Notes: a model not told the origin generated them from the sequence alone. Shown: positions 9,101-17,849, counted from the first letter of the stretch. The stretch: 64,000 bases of DNA from Stieleria neptunia (GCF_007754155.1 NZ_CP037423.1:4464001-4528000), one strand, 5' to 3'. Translations and numbers: made by a program.

Positions 9101-9595
9101 GAGCGGCTTTGATTTGATCAGTTCCGTCGGTTTGACGTCGGCGGGTTGTCCGGAGGTTTCCGGACTTGAGCTTTCCGATTGTGACCAGGGATTCGATGAC
9201 GACACACCGGTTGCGGGCGTGGGTGGAGTGGCAGGGGAAGCCGACTCAACTTTGGTCAAGCTCTTCCGTAGCGGTTGATCGGAAAGGCAATACCATTCGT
9301 TGTCATCGTTCTTCGCCACACGACCAGCGAGTGGGCCGTACAAGAGCCGATCGACGGTGGAAAAATCCTCACGAATCCCGTTGGAGATCTCCCGAGTGAG
9401 CGCCAACGGATGACGTTCCAAATAATCTAGAATCTTGTCCGCCAATGCATGCTCGTTTTTGCTCCACCCAACGCAGACGGCGCATTGGTCACCCCTAAGG
9501 CACGGTCCACAGACTTTGCGCCCGCATGTCTTACAAGTTGGTGGAACAGGTGTCGTGTTTCCACACGATTCACATTTCACAATTTCAAAACTCAC
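6128..9595 (-). CDS. Zinc-binding, winged-helix, dynamin-like GTPase (candidate core of a new defence system)
   Basis: A 1155-residue multidomain protein with a GTG start. Residues 8-41 hold four CxxC pairs (8/11, 21/24, 29/32, 38/41), likely two zinc sites. Residues about 47-105 look like a winged helix. A Ser/Pro/Thr-rich linker follows to about 175. The GTPase has GPSRHGKST (G1, 241-249), DVPGTND (G3, 418-424) and TKLD (G4, 485-488). A helical, dynamin-like region of about 400 residues follows, then an acidic linker rich in Glu/Ala (about 985-1080). The last 70 residues (ALAERIGVPAFRLRGML, QRILNLDG) form a second winged helix that I recall at the C-terminus of BREX-2 PglZ proteins. Bacterial dynamin-like proteins often act on membranes in phage defence. 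Pairing with BrxD and BrxHI types suggests a BREX-derived system in which the GTPase takes the PglZ position. Function is inferred. Confidence 0.75.
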   Translation of the reverse strand: MSFEIVKCESCGNTTPVPPTCKTCGRKVCGPCLRGDQCAVCVGWSKNEHALADKILDYLERHPLALTREISNGIREDFSTVDRLLYGPLAGRVAKNDDNEWYCLSDQPLRKSLTKVESASPATPPTPATGVSSSNPWSQSESSSPETSGQPADVKPTELIKSKPLPPVPSWQGTSSPHIDRRATIEKRIGRIYESLCKPEFVSSASKIDGANEAIERLKWSLDEIDSELEKVPAISVAMLGPSRHGKSTLLNALAGCTMLPTSDVKPCTASIVSMKREDQWGFTIKFIEKERLEREREKAVQDALDYLKRTAKKMMGDEQPDDPHYLHSTLERFIQLFDINPNLAPDQLIRAVYTAEIPDSVCRLLGQTAKPKSNDVQQMERTVEKYLSTKDIYWTIVDECEISGPFPNWHPNLRLVDVPGTNDTDPQRTAITNRLRETAKAVAICTSDSNLGSDIQSWLRNSSVLGDFLEATEQSKQHLFIIKTKLDAVHPNFDESQAAPDDEEAQERLFREALELHKQQQTESYREMFRRIASPLLPAGNSPEQQNTRKEMLKRIDGIKVFFVSAPAYEAFEGRFKGLVRQKRHFINHFNGDKNATGIPGLGDFTNELAEKYLADFYYNDLERQLETEVDRLVRFFRQQWTTLEAQLSGGSQAIAELVDEIDRTIVPWLEKSVAKGIRSFKDQAVDSSQGITSQLKNTAASIDGLLSQRQSKWRSYYWNSIKAACRKSGVHTTSNGKFMDFNQDICSLFVDDLILSWTTYRETCIRSSTQTIADDVAAELLVKLDSAASRTDVPAATEAIDSIVTNISTIARSKLDELRREVDVAIQEVESIRKPAYKAIQELMEQTYRVVARESGTGCQERMRTKLCDGAGANLQAMWTKVFGMISGAVGGLESKTVASMKQYGDSASGELRKSVSRLREIGKTAQRDVIVEQMERIRETVLLLWNALSEVGDLVVETAESEIIDAATADALEAPVDAVAAGAAEADATPEVHEPERIEKSQEESELPTVEGPIDSDDAPEQAVESAIETTLDPVDESPAEAIDIAGSSDSVHGLEDLCETTTYLVQKDRAGRSAPADELVVRILTTLIEHHGKMTLAALAERIGVPAFRLRGMLPAVQRILNLDGQQILKTERTSDSVELNETLMRQEFSL

Positions 9596-9876
9596 TTTCT
9601 TGGTCCCAAACGGGTCGTCTCGTGGTGTCTAAATGAAGTTGCATCTTCGATTGTCTCGCCGCTACCTAACGGATGCTCAAGGGGCATCTTCGGCTGCGGG
9701 GGGCGGCGCGGTATTGATCAACCATTTCGTCAAGCGACACTTGGTGCTCAAAAATCGGCTTTCAGGCTTGTCATCTCAGCAATGCGAGTACCTTGTGGAT
9801 CGCCAATTGGCACATGCATCTGAATCGTTTTCGGGTTTAGTGGGAGTTCATTTCGTCGTGACTACTTCGGCCCAGT
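9596..9876. other. 281-bp gap before the GTPase gene
   Basis: Non-coding as far as I can tell. This is the longest gap inside the minus-strand defence block and the likely place for an internal promoter driving the GTPase-BrxD-BrxHI genes. I see no strong terminator or clear -35/-10 pair. A rightward open frame crosses it but runs antisense into the neighbouring gene. Confidence 0.35.
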
Positions 9877-11049
9877 TTAGTAGTTGGGAGGGATCGCCGA
9901 AGGCCAGTCAAATGCCATTGCGCCTTGGTAAAACTCAGCCTTCATCCATGCTAGATCGTTTAGCCAGTCCACAATCGCTTGCTCATATCTGGCGGCGTCA
10001 GATCGATTGACCGTATTTTCAATGTTCTGAACGATGTGTGTCGCGATTCGCTCAAGTCGGGCTCCAGAGCCGCCGTGGCCTTGTGCCCAGTCCTCCATGT
10101 ACCTGGCCGATTCGACAACGGGCAGCACGTTGGAGCGAAATGCAGCCGACAAGATCGCTTGACGTTCCTGGGCGTCGACCCCGCTCTTTCCGACATGGTA
10201 TCCCATGGTATGTAGCGGGGATTCGTCCGCTCGGTCGAAAGTCGACGCAGACGACGAGGCGATCGAGCGATCAGCCCGAACGAACGCTTTCACCCACCCC
10301 GCCCATCCTTGAGAAACGTAGTCAAGCGTTGGATGGCCTGCTCGGAAAGCGCTGAAGACGAAGGCTTGGTCCTTCGCGTCGATTGTCTCAAATGGATCCG
10401 GTTGACCGGCCAAAACCGACAGAAACATTTCCTGAGAATAGAAGCGAAGGCAACGTCCGGTCGCATCCTCGATCAGATCATCAATTTGCTGTTTGCCCCA
10501 ATCATTCCGACCGCAGACGACGACTTCTGTATTTTCAGAACTGTCATCAATCGCCACGTTTTGGCTGGCCAAAAACTCAACAAAATCGTTCAGTGTGAAT
10601 GGCCCCGTCCCGACCAGCGCAACGGAAAATGCAAACCTCGAGGCGGGGTTCGCCTGGAAAAAGCGGTTGCGCAGTACCGGACAATTGACGAGCGTACGTG
10701 CCGCCGCGGGCAATTCGGATAATACCTCTTCGCAAGCGAACGAGAAATCCATTTCCTGCACGAGAGCAAAGAATCCAAGGTCGATCAGTTGCTTCTTCGA
10801 AGCCCCCATCGCGGATAGCACCTTTCCGAATTGCTTACGCGCAGCGTCGTCATCAATGCCTTCGGAAATCGCTTTGGCGTAGTCTTCAATGAACGTCTTA
10901 TTCAGCAGACCGCGAACCGATTCACTCGGCTCCATTTCGTCTACCACTCTGGACCACCGCCAGCTTCGCTCGGGGCGAGTCTCGTCCTCGTCGAACTCCC
11001 AGAGGTATGAGATATCGTCCACGACAATTTCAATTTCATCGGGAATCAT
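9877..11049 (-). CDS. Uncharacterised defence-associated protein with BRCT-like segment
   Basis: A 390-residue acidic protein. Residues about 145-215 resemble a BRCT domain: a phenylalanine/threonine opening, then NTEVVVCGRNDWGKQQ followed by a helix and YSQEMFLSVL, as in the TDyLVvG...K...eeF pattern. The last 110 residues (GYHVGKSGVDAQERQAIL, then an LERIATHIV helix and WLNDLAWMKAEFY) match a C-terminal domain that I recall recurring in many uncharacterised conflict-system proteins. There is no signal peptide or membrane segment. It sits between HsdS and the large GTPase, same strand, 99 bp after HsdS. It could belong to either system; I favour the GTPase module because type I RM systems do not need it. 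The biochemical role is unknown. Confidence 0.6.
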   Translation of the reverse strand: MIPDEIEIVVDDISYLWEFDEDETRPERSWRWSRVVDEMEPSESVRGLLNKTFIEDYAKAISEGIDDDAARKQFGKVLSAMGASKKQLIDLGFFALVQEMDFSFACEEVLSELPAAARTLVNCPVLRNRFFQANPASRFAFSVALVGTGPFTLNDFVEFLASQNVAIDDSSENTEVVVCGRNDWGKQQIDDLIEDATGRCLRFYSQEMFLSVLAGQPDPFETIDAKDQAFVFSAFRAGHPTLDYVSQGWAGWVKAFVRADRSIASSSASTFDRADESPLHTMGYHVGKSGVDAQERQAILSAAFRSNVLPVVESARYMEDWAQGHGGSGARLERIATHIVQNIENTVNRSDAARYEQAIVDWLNDLAWMKAEFYQGAMAFDWPSAIPPNY

Positions 11050-11148
11050 TTGAGGACTCTGAGGACAGTAACTGCCGTTGCCTTGTGCCGGTGCTGGCTG
11101 ATTGATATCTCGATCCGGGCGTTAGTGAATTTCTGTGGTACCGACCGC

Positions 11149-12633
11149 TCATGTGCCAGCCGAAGATCTAGATTTGGCCTTAGATTTCTTCTTTGGAGTG
11201 TCCGCTTCACGAGCCGCCCGGATACGCGCAAGCAGTTCCGCCGCCGGTTCGTCATTCGGATTCTGCGGGACCAACTCGCCGCGGAACGCTTTCGCGAGTA
11301 TCGATTGGTCGAGTTGCGTCAGGGCGGATTCCGACCCTTGTAGCATTGCCGACTGCTCTTCGATCGTGTCAAGCATCGACTCGACGCGATCAACTATTTC
11401 GTTTTGTTCCTGGGTCGGAGGCAAGGCTATGTGAAACGCGAGGACTTCGGAGAAATAGACAGTTGGGTTCGATGTGGAACCCTTAGCGAACCGTCGCAGT
11501 CCATCGTACTCGGCGAGCATCAGATACATGAGAAACTTGGGATTCACGTCCGTTGGCAGCACCCAACCTACGAAGTCCTGACTAGTCGCCATCTCCTTGC
11601 CGAGTATCACAGAGTAACCAATGGAATTCGTCGTCCGTGTAACCAAGACTGTTCCAGCAGGCAGCAATCGTGATGCGGAATTCGCAAGTCCGAGTTTAGT
11701 TACCTGCTGGTACGTCTCGTCAATTACACGCCCGTTTTGGTCACGTGCGTCCTTGATGCCGATCCAGGGGACACCTCCGTTCCAGTATTCGGGATGCTTC
11801 CGACTTGGCGTGTGCCCGGTCACCAGTCGAGCGATCCGAGTGAGACGCGTACAGAACCATGTCGCTGGGAGGTCTTTCCCCGTCGGTCCGACGGACAGTC
11901 CGCTATCACCTTCAATTCTGTTTGGAGTTGCAGACTTCGCGCGTGCTGGCGGCGGTGGCTCTGGTATTCGCGATACCATTTCGCTGGCCGGTTCGACATC
12001 GGGATGGGCCGCTCGCCAGTCGGCCGTCAGGCGGCCGCTGAAGGCGGACCGCAACACACTCTGACGGAACTGTTCGAGCAACGGCCCCACTTCCGAAAGC
12101 GCCTCCCGGGCACGTGAACTCCGGGCTTGAAGCGACTCGATCGCAGTGACGATGCGCCGTTGTTCGGCGAGGGGAGGGACTGGAACCGAGACGTCGTAGA
12201 GTTGCCTTTGATTCACTTTTGGAAGCACGACGCGATTGCCTGCTTGGTTCTTAACTGCTGCGAGGAAAAAATCGGAGAGCATGTAGCGGAACAGGTAACG
12301 AAGTTCCAGCGGCGTCGAGATGGGATACATGTCGGCGCTGCACAGACCTTCGAAGTCCGCAATGATGACCTTCGATAGGTAAGGTCGAATCTTCGAGTAG
12401 ACGATTTGACCAGGAAAGAAGTGGTTCTTGTTGCTGGTGACGCCATCTTCGGCGATCGTCCGGTAATCGAGTAGACGGCCGGTTCCTTTTCCTATGTTGT
12501 CGGGTGCGATGTGCGGATGGTCAGGAAAGTCGACTGGTGCAACCAACTTGGAATCGATTGAGGCTACATCCCTAAAGTGGGCCCAAATCCAACTTTCTGG
12601 AAGACTCGGCAACGCGCCGCTTCCGTCACTCAT
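11149..12633 (-). CDS. hsdS: Type I restriction-modification specificity subunit HsdS
   Basis: A 494-residue protein with two target-recognition domains, each followed by a conserved helix. The first repeat ends in VPVPPLAEQRRIVTAIESL (about residue 165) and the second in LPPTQEQNEIVDRVESML (about residue 405); these are the standard spacer helices. The second half has GHTPSRKHPEYW at the start of its recognition domain. The C-terminus is Lys/Ser-rich. HsdS determines the two-part DNA target for methylation and cleavage. Its ATG overlaps the HsdM stop as ATGA, so the two are translationally coupled. The product looks intact. Confidence 0.93.
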   Translation of the reverse strand: MSDGSGALPSLPESWIWAHFRDVASIDSKLVAPVDFPDHPHIAPDNIGKGTGRLLDYRTIAEDGVTSNKNHFFPGQIVYSKIRPYLSKVIIADFEGLCSADMYPISTPLELRYLFRYMLSDFFLAAVKNQAGNRVVLPKVNQRQLYDVSVPVPPLAEQRRIVTAIESLQARSSRAREALSEVGPLLEQFRQSVLRSAFSGRLTADWRAAHPDVEPASEMVSRIPEPPPPARAKSATPNRIEGDSGLSVGPTGKDLPATWFCTRLTRIARLVTGHTPSRKHPEYWNGGVPWIGIKDARDQNGRVIDETYQQVTKLGLANSASRLLPAGTVLVTRTTNSIGYSVILGKEMATSQDFVGWVLPTDVNPKFLMYLMLAEYDGLRRFAKGSTSNPTVYFSEVLAFHIALPPTQEQNEIVDRVESMLDTIEEQSAMLQGSESALTQLDQSILAKAFRGELVPQNPNDEPAAELLARIRAAREADTPKKKSKAKSRSSAGT

Positions 12634-14060
12634 ACTCCTGCCTCCTCACCTTCCAGCAAGGCCGTTAGCGCGTCCATCTCTTCCAACGCCGTGGACAACC
12701 GCTCGCGGATCATCGCCGCAATTTCTTCCGGTTCCGCCAACTCGTTATTGCCGGCGCCGTCGTCGTCTTTCAGCCAACTGATGTCTAGGTTGTCGCCCCG
12801 CTCGGCGATCGCCTGTCGCTCAAAGCAGCGGAAGCGGCCTTCCTCTCCCTGGTCCTTGCGTTTGCTGGTCCCATCGGACTTCTTGCCGTAGCACTTTTCG
12901 AACTCGGCGAAGTGTTCGACCGTCAGCGGCGTGCGTTTGCCGAAGGCCGGCATGTTGGTCCGTAGGTCGTAGACCCAGGTTCGCTTGGTGTTGCCATTGT
13001 CCGTTTTGCCACGGGTAAAGAACAGCACGTTGGTCTTGACGCCTTGCGCGTAGAAGATGCCCGTCGGCAGTCGGAGGATCGTGTGCAAGTTGCACTTGTC
13101 CATCAGGTCTGCGCGGATCTTGGTGCCGACGCCTTCTTCGAACAGCACGTTGTCGGGCAACACTACCGCTGCGCGGCCGCCGGGTTTGAGGCCGCGATAG
13201 ATGTGCTGCAAGAACCCCAATTGCTTGTTGCCGGTGATGAACGTGAAATCGTCGCGGGTCGGGCCGCCGCCGCCACGCTTCGTCCCGAACGGTGGATTGG
13301 TCAGGATCACGTCGGCCTTGCAAAGATCCTTGCCCGTGTCGCCCATCGTGTCCCCCGCGATGAACGTGCCGTCCATGCCGTGCAGCATCACATTCATCAT
13401 CAACAGCCGGTGCGTGTCGTCGACCAACTCGATCGCGTAGAACGCCTTGCGTTTCTGAAACTTCTGCTCCTCGGTGCTCAGGTCGAACAGATCGTCGGTC
13501 TGTTCCTTGATGTACCGATCGGCGTGCGTCAAAAATCCACCCGTGCCAGCCGCCGGGTCTTGGATGATCTCACCGTGTTGCGGCTTGATGCAGTGCACCA
13601 TGCACTCGATCAACGGCCGCGGCGTGAAGTATTGCCCGGCCCCGGACTTCTTCTCGGCCGCGTTCTTCTCCAACAGGCCCTCGTACAGGTCGCCGAGCCC
13701 TTCGCTGCGGGCACTGTACCAATCGAGGCCGTCAATGTCCGTCACCAGCTTGAGCAGGTTCTTGGGCTTCTTGAGCGACGAGTTGGCGTTGCTGAAGATC
13801 GATTGGACCCGCCCCTTGGCCGACGTGCCCAGGTGGACCAGTTGCTCCCGGTAAAAGTTCAGTTGCTCGATGCCCTCTTTGCCGACAAGGTCGTCCCAGC
13901 GGTAACCCTTGGGCAACGCCCCTTCCTCGTTGGTTTCTTTCATCATTTTCAGAAACAGCAAGTACGTCAGTTCGGTCACGTAATCCTGGTACGTGATGCC
14001 GTCGTCCCGCAGGACGTGGCACATGCTCCAGAGTTTGGCGACGATGTCTTGGGTGTTCAT
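12630..14060 (-). CDS. hsdM: Type I restriction-modification methyltransferase HsdM
   Basis: A 476-residue N6-adenine methyltransferase. The N-terminal helical domain includes LTYLLFLKMMKETNEE. GAGQYFTPRPLIECMV (about residue 140) precedes the SAM-binding motif I DPAAGTGGFL, and the catalytic motif IV is NPPFG (about residue 255). Two HsdM with one HsdS form the methylase core, which protects host DNA and joins HsdR for restriction. The gene follows hsdR after a 138-bp gap containing small direct repeats and overlaps hsdS. Length and motifs are normal. Confidence 0.95.
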   Translation of the reverse strand: MNTQDIVAKLWSMCHVLRDDGITYQDYVTELTYLLFLKMMKETNEEGALPKGYRWDDLVGKEGIEQLNFYREQLVHLGTSAKGRVQSIFSNANSSLKKPKNLLKLVTDIDGLDWYSARSEGLGDLYEGLLEKNAAEKKSGAGQYFTPRPLIECMVHCIKPQHGEIIQDPAAGTGGFLTHADRYIKEQTDDLFDLSTEEQKFQKRKAFYAIELVDDTHRLLMMNVMLHGMDGTFIAGDTMGDTGKDLCKADVILTNPPFGTKRGGGGPTRDDFTFITGNKQLGFLQHIYRGLKPGGRAAVVLPDNVLFEEGVGTKIRADLMDKCNLHTILRLPTGIFYAQGVKTNVLFFTRGKTDNGNTKRTWVYDLRTNMPAFGKRTPLTVEHFAEFEKCYGKKSDGTSKRKDQGEEGRFRCFERQAIAERGDNLDISWLKDDDGAGNNELAEPEEIAAMIRERLSTALEEMDALTALLEGEEAGV

Positions 14061-14132
14061 GTTGGTTGGTCGATCCTTCGGGAGATTTTGTGGGGTAAGC
14101 TTCTAGCTTGCCGTGGGGACTGGTAGCGGGAT

Positions 14133-14188
14133 TTGACAGGCAAGATGCCTATCCCACGTAAAATTGACAGGCAGGATGCCTATCCCAC
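14133..14188. repeat. Two 25-bp direct repeats, 31-bp period
   Basis: Two copies (14133-14157, 14164-14188) of a unit that begins TTGACAGGC and ends GATGCCTATCCCAC, differing at one base. Each contains a small palindrome (AGGC...GCCT). The same core appears inside the perfect inverted repeat at 60771-60827, so this is a dispersed intergenic repeat family. It lies between hsdR and hsdM and could affect transcript stability or read-through. Confidence 0.75.
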
Positions 14189-14198
14189 CGGGATTTGG

Positions 14199-17100
14199 CT
14201 AGGCGGCAACTCCCCAAATTTGGTCGGTGATCTGGCCCAGCAGGTCGGCGAGATGGCCGTCGAAAATCTTGTTGAGCCGATCGAATCCGCCGTATTCCTT
14301 GAACTGGCCCTGATCGATGGCGTCCCGGTCGACCAGCGTGTTTTCTTTGAATTGCTTGCCGATTCGTTCAAGCCACTGCCGTTGGGGTTTGGTCCAGTTC
14401 CGCGAAGCCAAGATGTTCGTCATTGCGGCCTTCACCCGATCCTCAAACGGTTCCAGCGGTGCGTCCAGAATGGCGTTGCGGATATAGCCGATGATCGTCG
14501 CGGCGATCTCGACGTTCTTGGTTTCCCGCCAAGCGACTTTTAGCCGGGTTTCACTGAACCCGTTCTTGTCCAATTCCAATTGCAGCTCGCGGAGGGCCTG
14601 CCGCGTGAGGTCGCGGGGCTTTGTCGCGCACAATTTGATCGCGGCGATTTGATCCTGGTTCGTCACCACAAACTCCCTGAACTCCTCCAAGTAATCCTTG
14701 GGCCGTTTGTTGCCCTTGCCGAAACCCGAAGCAACGCCCGTGACCTCGTCGTCGTGCTCGGACACGAAGAACTTGGCGCCGTCGCCGCTGGTCGCTTTGT
14801 CCAGGAACTCGATCAGGTTGGTCTTGTCCGAAAACCACTCGACAATTTCATCCGGTGACGCGGCACGGATCTGACTGACCAACGACTGCGGGCTAAGTCC
14901 CGACTTGTCTTCCAACGCCTGAGCCTTCTTTCCCTTGAGGGATCGCTTCTTCCGTTGCAGCTTCGCGACCAACTGCTCCTTGATGACTTCTCGGTGTTCG
15001 CCCTCTTTCGTCTTGGCCAATTCGTCGAGCAACTGGGCAAACGTGATGTTCGGCTTCGTTACCACCGGCTTCATGTCCGTGTAGGACTCCAGTGCCGAAT
15101 AGAGGTCGACGCAATCGAAGATGTGGAAACAGGCCTTGTCCTCGCCGGGGCCGTGCAGGTCTTCACAAAGCCGTGTGCCGCGTCCGAGCATCTGTTCGTA
15201 CAGGATCCGGCTGCGGACCCGGCGCAGAAAGACGAGGTTGCAGATCTCCGGCACGTCGATGCCGGTGGTCAGTAGATCGACGGTGATACCGACGCTGGGG
15301 TATTTTTCGTTTTTGAATCGGCGGATCAACTGCGACGGCTTGTCTGACTTGCCGGTGATCTTCTTGACCGCCTCGTCTTCGATCGCGCCATACTGGTTGG
15401 TGAACGCTCCCTTCAACTCATCGACCACCATGTCGGCGTGCATGTCGGTGACGCAGTAGATCAGCGTTTTGCCGGGAAGCGTTGGATCGATGTGCTTGGC
15501 CAGTTCCTCGCAGATCACCCGGTTGAAGTTTTCGTTGACGACGCGGCGATTGAAACTGTCGATTTCGAGTGAGATTTCATCGGGCGTGTGGAACAACTCC
15601 AATTGGTCCTTCTTGGTGTCGTAGACCGCCACCTCCTCGTTGACCTGCCATTTGATGCCGTCTTGGGCCAATCTGGTTTTGATTTGCAACGGCGGCTCGT
15701 GATCGACCAGAAAGCCGTCCAGAACGGCCTGTCGGTAGCTGTACTGGTAAATCGGCATGTCTGTCGTACCGCCGAAGATTTCAAGCGTGTGGACTGCCGG
15801 GGTCGCGGTGAGTCCGATCTTGACTGCGTCGAAGTATTCGAGCACACGCGAGTATTTTGAGATGTAGTCGGCTTCGTCGCGGAAACTCAGTTCGCTGTCG
15901 GTCAGCTCTTGATCGAGGTTGTAACCGCGATGGCATTCATCGACGACGATGCAGTCGTACTGGTCCACCGGCAGGGGCCTTCCGCCGTTTTCGCAGTCGA
16001 GCAACCGCTTGACCATCCCCTGGATCGTTGCGATGTGGAACTTGGTGTCCTGGTCCGGCCTCAGGTCGCCGAGTTCCTTCACGTCGTAAATGTCGGCGAA
16101 GGTTTGATTGTTCTCGATGCGGACATCGCGAAGGGCGTCGGCGGTTTGCTCACCCAAGCTGGTCCGGTCGACCAGGAACAGAATGCGGCGGAATCGTTTG
16201 GCTTTGATCAGCCGGTAGCAGATGCCGATGCAGGTCCGTGTTTTTCCTGTCCCCGTGGCCATCGCCACCAGCATTTCACGTTCCCCGGCTTTGATCGCGT
16301 CCTCCACCGCTTTGACGGCATCCTCCTGATAGAACCGCAGCGGCAAGTAATCGGTGGATTCGGAATCGAGTTTTGCCTGGGCCTCGTCGACATCTTGGCC
16401 GAGCAGTTGTTTCAACCCTTGTGGCGTGTACCAACTGACCAACGGCCGCGGGTGATTGGTGCTTCGCCGGGCATCGAGGAACCAGACGCCGCTCTTGGTC
16501 TTGAGTTGCTTGAGGTAACCGCGGCCGTTGGTGGAAAACAAGAACGGGATGTTGTACTCGCCCCAGGGGCCGCCGGGCGACAACTCATCGGCGGACAAGG
16601 TGTAGTCGCGGCTGTATCGCTTGGATTGCGTGATGGCGCCGGCAACGTCGACGTTCTTCCGTTTGGCCTCGACCACGGCCAGGGGCGTCAATCCGACGAA
16701 CAGCACGTAATCGGCGGGGCCACTGGTCGTCGGCCACTCTGCGATGGCAATGTTCTTGTTCTTCTGCGGCCGTGAACCTTTGCCGAAACGAATGTTTTTG
16801 GAATCAACCGTCCAGCCGGCCTCACGCAACTGGATGTCGATCAGTTCCCGCGTGTCGGCTTCGGTGAGTTCTTCGTTGGCAACCTGTTCCCCGGCGGCGA
16901 CCATTGCCTCGGCTTCGGATTCTGTCGGCTCGGTCGCCTCGGACAGAGCGGCAAGTTGTTTTTCGTACTGGGCGATCTTGGCATCCGTCGCGGCCGATTC
17001 TTCTTCGGCCAATGCCATTGCGGCCTCAAGCTCTTGGAAGGCTCTCTCGCGGTCCTCCTCCGCCATCTGCCGCAGTTGTGCCTCGTCGGCCGCTTGGTCC

Positions 17101-17636
17101 TGAAGTTGCTTCTGAGCCGCCGTCGCGTCTTCGTAGAGCTTTTTGAGCCGAGCAAGCTCCTGTTTGGATTCGTCGGTCGTATCCTGGTTCGGCAGCGGCG
17201 GGACGAACGGACCGAGTTTCGCGGACTTGTCCACGTGCGTCCGATAGAACCAAACGGCCGCTTGGCGGGCGTAACGCAGCAGCGTGATCGCGCGGCCCTG
17301 GTCGCCCTTCATCGCGTGATTGGCCTGGTTGCCTTCCTTGCGAATCTCGTGGAACAGGTTTTTGACATCGGCCGGCAACGCCCGGGACCGAAACAAATCG
17401 TCAATCAGCGTGCGTTGATCCTTCGGCCGTGAATCGAGCATCGTATCGATGCCGTACTTTGCCGCGACCGACTGGGCCAGCAATTCACCCAATTGACGGA
17501 TCTTGATGATCGACGTGTTGGGATCGTCGAGTGCATACCGCTCGGCGCGTGCGGCCAGGTCGACCAAGAGCGGATCGACCTGATGAAGGAATTGAAAGTT
17601 GGGGGAGCGTAATGCTCCGGAATCACTTGATGTCAC
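14199..17636 (-). CDS. hsdR: Type I restriction endonuclease subunit HsdR (EcoEI-like)
   Basis: A 1145-residue protein. An N-terminal DUF4145-like helical domain (about residues 1-140) is followed by a Glu/Ala-rich coiled coil (about 155-245). The HSDR_N nuclease domain has ADYVLF and VVEAKRK (about residue 320), fitting the PD-(D/E)XK core. The SF2 motor has MATGTGKT (about 460), VVDECHRGY (about 567), LTATPA, and MLGRGTRLCEDL near the end of the motor. A C-terminal EcoEI-type region follows. HsdR translocates DNA and cleaves at a distance when an unmethylated site is bound. It is first of the three hsd genes, order R-M-S. All catalytic motifs are present. Confidence 0.95.
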   Translation of the reverse strand: MTSSDSGALRSPNFQFLHQVDPLLVDLAARAERYALDDPNTSIIKIRQLGELLAQSVAAKYGIDTMLDSRPKDQRTLIDDLFRSRALPADVKNLFHEIRKEGNQANHAMKGDQGRAITLLRYARQAAVWFYRTHVDKSAKLGPFVPPLPNQDTTDESKQELARLKKLYEDATAAQKQLQDQAADEAQLRQMAEEDRERAFQELEAAMALAEEESAATDAKIAQYEKQLAALSEATEPTESEAEAMVAAGEQVANEELTEADTRELIDIQLREAGWTVDSKNIRFGKGSRPQKNKNIAIAEWPTTSGPADYVLFVGLTPLAVVEAKRKNVDVAGAITQSKRYSRDYTLSADELSPGGPWGEYNIPFLFSTNGRGYLKQLKTKSGVWFLDARRSTNHPRPLVSWYTPQGLKQLLGQDVDEAQAKLDSESTDYLPLRFYQEDAVKAVEDAIKAGEREMLVAMATGTGKTRTCIGICYRLIKAKRFRRILFLVDRTSLGEQTADALRDVRIENNQTFADIYDVKELGDLRPDQDTKFHIATIQGMVKRLLDCENGGRPLPVDQYDCIVVDECHRGYNLDQELTDSELSFRDEADYISKYSRVLEYFDAVKIGLTATPAVHTLEIFGGTTDMPIYQYSYRQAVLDGFLVDHEPPLQIKTRLAQDGIKWQVNEEVAVYDTKKDQLELFHTPDEISLEIDSFNRRVVNENFNRVICEELAKHIDPTLPGKTLIYCVTDMHADMVVDELKGAFTNQYGAIEDEAVKKITGKSDKPSQLIRRFKNEKYPSVGITVDLLTTGIDVPEICNLVFLRRVRSRILYEQMLGRGTRLCEDLHGPGEDKACFHIFDCVDLYSALESYTDMKPVVTKPNITFAQLLDELAKTKEGEHREVIKEQLVAKLQRKKRSLKGKKAQALEDKSGLSPQSLVSQIRAASPDEIVEWFSDKTNLIEFLDKATSGDGAKFFVSEHDDEVTGVASGFGKGNKRPKDYLEEFREFVVTNQDQIAAIKLCATKPRDLTRQALRELQLELDKNGFSETRLKVAWRETKNVEIAATIIGYIRNAILDAPLEPFEDRVKAAMTNILASRNWTKPQRQWLERIGKQFKENTLVDRDAIDQGQFKEYGGFDRLNKIFDGHLADLLGQITDQIWGVAA

Positions 17637-17849
17637 GTCTTGCGCACCTACCAGGACTGATCGGGCGGGTCAGACGCGAAGATCCCCTGGTAGGAACGAT
17701 CTCCGATGCCTGCCCCCTTTGACGGCTGCCGACGGCCAATCGACAGTCTCCCGAGGACTGCAGTGTACCCCCTCTGCGCCCGGGTAGCCACCGTGCGAGC
17801 AGTCACCGGCCCTGGATCAACGCATCGATGGTCGTGATTTTTGCGCGGA

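Noticed and set aside
2667..9595. A complete BREX system
   Set aside because: No PglZ phosphatase, PglX methylase, BrxC/PglY, BrxA/B or PglW kinase was found in the window.
13044..14126. 360-codon plus-strand frame
   Set aside because: It is the antisense shadow of hsdM, which has complete methylase motifs on the other strand.
12630..17636. HsdR/HsdM/HsdS as part of DISARM or another multi-gene system
   Set aside because: The three genes have ordinary type I motifs and order, with nothing to suggest DrmA/B/C.
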